A DNA stretch of 32,175 nucleotides, taken from assembly GCA_029012285.1 (NCBI GenBank), contig JAQXLU010000114.1, positions 1 to 32,175 of the forward strand, written 5' to 3'. Shown in pieces: positions 30,821 through 32,175 of the stretch. Under the pieces are notes generated by a model, which was given only the letters and a program-made list of their open reading frames with translations, was not told where the DNA came from and did not search any database. Each line of letters opens with the position of its first letter. The stretch's first letter is position 1. Source of the DNA: Clostridiales bacterium. GTDB lineage: Bacteria; Bacillota; Clostridia; Christensenellales; Aristaeellaceae. Made by a program: the position numbers and the translations under genes.

Positions 30821-31327
30821 TCACCGCTTCAGCGGAATCCGGGTGTAGTATTCTGCTTCATCCTCATGGTGGATGTAAGCGCCGTTGGCAAGCATTACAT
30901 GGAGGGACGCCGGATTCGTCTTATTGACCGAAAGATAGGCTTCCTCCTCGTCGATGAGGGGGGCGGCGATGCGCAGCATCAAGGCCAGCCCGGCCTTGCC
31001 CAATCCCCTGCCCCGGCAGCTGCGGCGGATGCCATAGCCGATATGCCCTGCGCCGTTTCGCAGCGCGTCGTTCAGCTGGGGACGCAACTTGAACACGCCC
31101 ACCGCCTTGTCCTCTTCAAAGAGGATGTAATAGCTTTGCGGCATATGCCCCGGCTGCAAGCCGATGCCCTTGGCATACCGCTCGCAATGGGGCAGAAAGC
31201 TGCCCACAAATTCCTCGTAGGATAAGCCGTATCCACCATTGCCAAAGCCATTTTCACTGGGAAGATCCTGCATGCACTCGTAAATCGCTTCAGCATCCTT
31301 CAGGCACATGGGTCGCATGGTCAGCAC
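30821..31327 (-). CDS. GNAT-family N-acetyltransferase between hisS and aspS
   Basis: 168 residues from a GTG at 31327, preferred because AAAGGAGGG stands 6 bases before it and in fact occupies the codons after the upstream ATG at 31348. The acetyl-CoA loop R-R-S-C-R-G-R-G-L-G-K-A-G is near residues 100-112, and N-x-T-N-P-A-S follows. It resembles GNATs that modify small molecules or protein N-termini, but no substrate can be named. hisS and aspS are commonly neighbours in Firmicutes; this gene interrupts them in the same orientation. Confidence 0.85.
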   Translation of the reverse strand: MLTMRPMCLKDAEAIYECMQDLPSENGFGNGGYGLSYEEFVGSFLPHCERYAKGIGLQPGHMPQSYYILFEEDKAVGVFKLRPQLNDALRNGAGHIGYGIRRSCRGRGLGKAGLALMLRIAAPLIDEEEAYLSVNKTNPASLHVMLANGAYIHHEDEAEYYTRIPLKR

Positions 31328-31376
31328 GACACACCCTCCTTTCATCATATGTTGTATGTTGCCACAGCGGCAGCGC

Positions 31377-32175
31377 TCAGCCCAGCATCTGGCGGACGAC
31401 TGCGTCGGCCTCCGCCAGGGGGGCGGTGCGCTCCTCGCGGGTGTTCATGTTCTTCACCTTCACAACGCCATTGGCCACCTCGTCGTCACCCAGGGTGATA
31501 CACAGGGGCGCGCCGGTCTTGTTGGCGTACTTGAACTGGGCCTTCAGGCTGCGGCCGGTGTGATCCATATCCGCATGGATGCCCGCCTTGCGCAGCTGCT
31601 GCACCAGCGTGAAGGCATGGAGCTTGTTTTCGCCCATGTAGGTGACGAACACGTCGTACTGGTCTGGCCGGGGAATCTCCACGCCCTCGCCATCCAGCAG
31701 CATCAGCACGCGCTCGATGCCCATGCCGAAGCCGACGGCGGGCAGGCTGGGCCCACCCAGCTCCTCCACCAGGTTGTCGTAGCGTCCGCCCCCGCAGACG
31801 GTCAGATTGCCCTTGTCGGTGGTGGTAATCAATTCAAACACGGTCTTGGTGTAGTAGTCCAAGCCGCGGACAATGCGGCTATCCAGCTGATACGGGATGC
31901 CGCTCGCCTTCAAGCATTCCTGCAGCTGGGCAAAGTGCGCGGCGCACTCATCGCACAGCACATCCAGCATAGAGGGCGCGTCCTTCACCAGCTCCTGGCA
32001 CTTTTCCACCTTGCAGTCCAGCACGCGCAGGGGGTTGCGGTCAAAGCGGGTCTTGCAGGTGTCGCACATGCAGGAGATGCGCTCGCCCAGGAAGCTCTTG
32101 AGCATCGCATGGTACTTCGGGCGGCACTTGGGGCAGCCGATGGAGTTGATGTTGACGGACAGATTCTTCACGCCC
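31377..32175 (-). CDS. hisS: Histidyl-tRNA synthetase, 3' part (5' end outside window)
   Basis: The frame is open to the window edge (last codons read G-V-K-N-L), so about 265 C-terminal residues are seen. There is an inserted zinc-like Cys cluster I-G-C-P-x-C and C-M-C-D-T-C ... C-D-E-C, typical of clostridial HisRS. G-L-D-Y-Y-T-K-T-V-F-E, G-G-G-R-Y-D-N-L and G-F-G-M-G-I-E-R (histidine-binding and motif 3) follow, then the anticodon domain. It charges tRNA-His. The GNAT gene starts 50 bases after its stop, allowing co-transcription with aspS. Confidence 0.96.
   Translation of the reverse strand, partial: GVKNLSVNINSIGCPKCRPKYHAMLKSFLGERISCMCDTCKTRFDRNPLRVLDCKVEKCQELVKDAPSMLDVLCDECAAHFAQLQECLKASGIPYQLDSRIVRGLDYYTKTVFELITTTDKGNLTVCGGGRYDNLVEELGGPSLPAVGFGMGIERVLMLLDGEGVEIPRPDQYDVFVTYMGENKLHAFTLVQQLRKAGIHADMDHTGRSLKAQFKYANKTGAPLCITLGDDEVANGVVKVKNMNTREERTAPLAEADAVVRQMLG

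Overview
The window comes from a moderately high-G+C member of the Clostridia (Bacillota), probably an anaerobic gut-type lineage. The signs are clostridial gene neighbourhoods (asp23-amaP-nusB ... folD-xseA-xseB-ispA, iscS-thiI, valS-folC, yceD-rpmF, cggR-pgk-tpiA), a T-box leader, strong Shine-Dalgarno sites (GGAGG) before most genes, several near-consensus sigma-A promoters, a two-subunit class I fumarase, PduL-type phosphotransacetylase with acetate kinase, and a BofA-like sporulation protein. The exact genus cannot be read from this sequence. Almost every gene lies on the minus strand. The exceptions are the macrodomain/sirtuin pair at the left edge and the small bofA-like gene.

Layout. 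1-1567 (+): a 5'-truncated zinc-type macrodomain hydrolase gene overlapping a class M sirtuin (SirTM), a reversible ADP-ribosylation module in visibly lower-G+C DNA. 1568-1846: intergenic DNA with two large inverted repeats. 6405-1847 (-): folC, rsmH, rsmI and the two fumarase subunits, closely packed, behind a promoter with a palindrome in its spacer. 9900-6583 (-): a T-box leader that fits valine, then a 64-codon membrane-protein ORF, an 18-codon ORF with an ideal ribosome-binding site, and valS, closed by a terminator. 10679-9905 (-): yceD and rpmF from a perfect consensus promoter. 14200-10834 (-): pduL, a secreted leucine-rich-repeat protein, and ackA; the two acetate/ATP-forming enzymes flank the LRR gene. 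17854-14349 (-): cggR, pgk, tpiA and a short amidohydrolase-like ORF behind a terminator, with no gapA between cggR and pgk. 18019-18276 (+): bofA-like gene. 21683-18295 (-): a divergent-PAP2 membrane protein, a membrane protein of unknown function, cysteine desulfurase and thiI (sulfur transfer to tRNA/thiamine). 28473-21702 (-): asp23, amaP with a very long acidic tail, nusB, a TsaD paralogue, a GNAT acetyltransferase, folD, xseA, xseB and ispA. Many of these genes overlap by ATGA/GTGA. 28474-29009: a non-coding stretch with a promoter, a ~52-bp tandem repeat and four tight hairpins. 32175-29010 (-): 3' part of hisS, a GNAT acetyltransferase and aspS.

Most of the window is core housekeeping (tRNA charging, rRNA/tRNA modification, C1/folate metabolism, glycolysis, isoprenoids, DNA repair, envelope stress). 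The points most worth a second look are the T-box/small-ORF/valS leader, the LRR gene between pduL and ackA, the macrodomain-SirTM module with adjacent palindromes, the AmaP tail, and the repeat-rich gap before aspS. I see no CRISPR array, rRNA, tRNA, transposase or phage gene.
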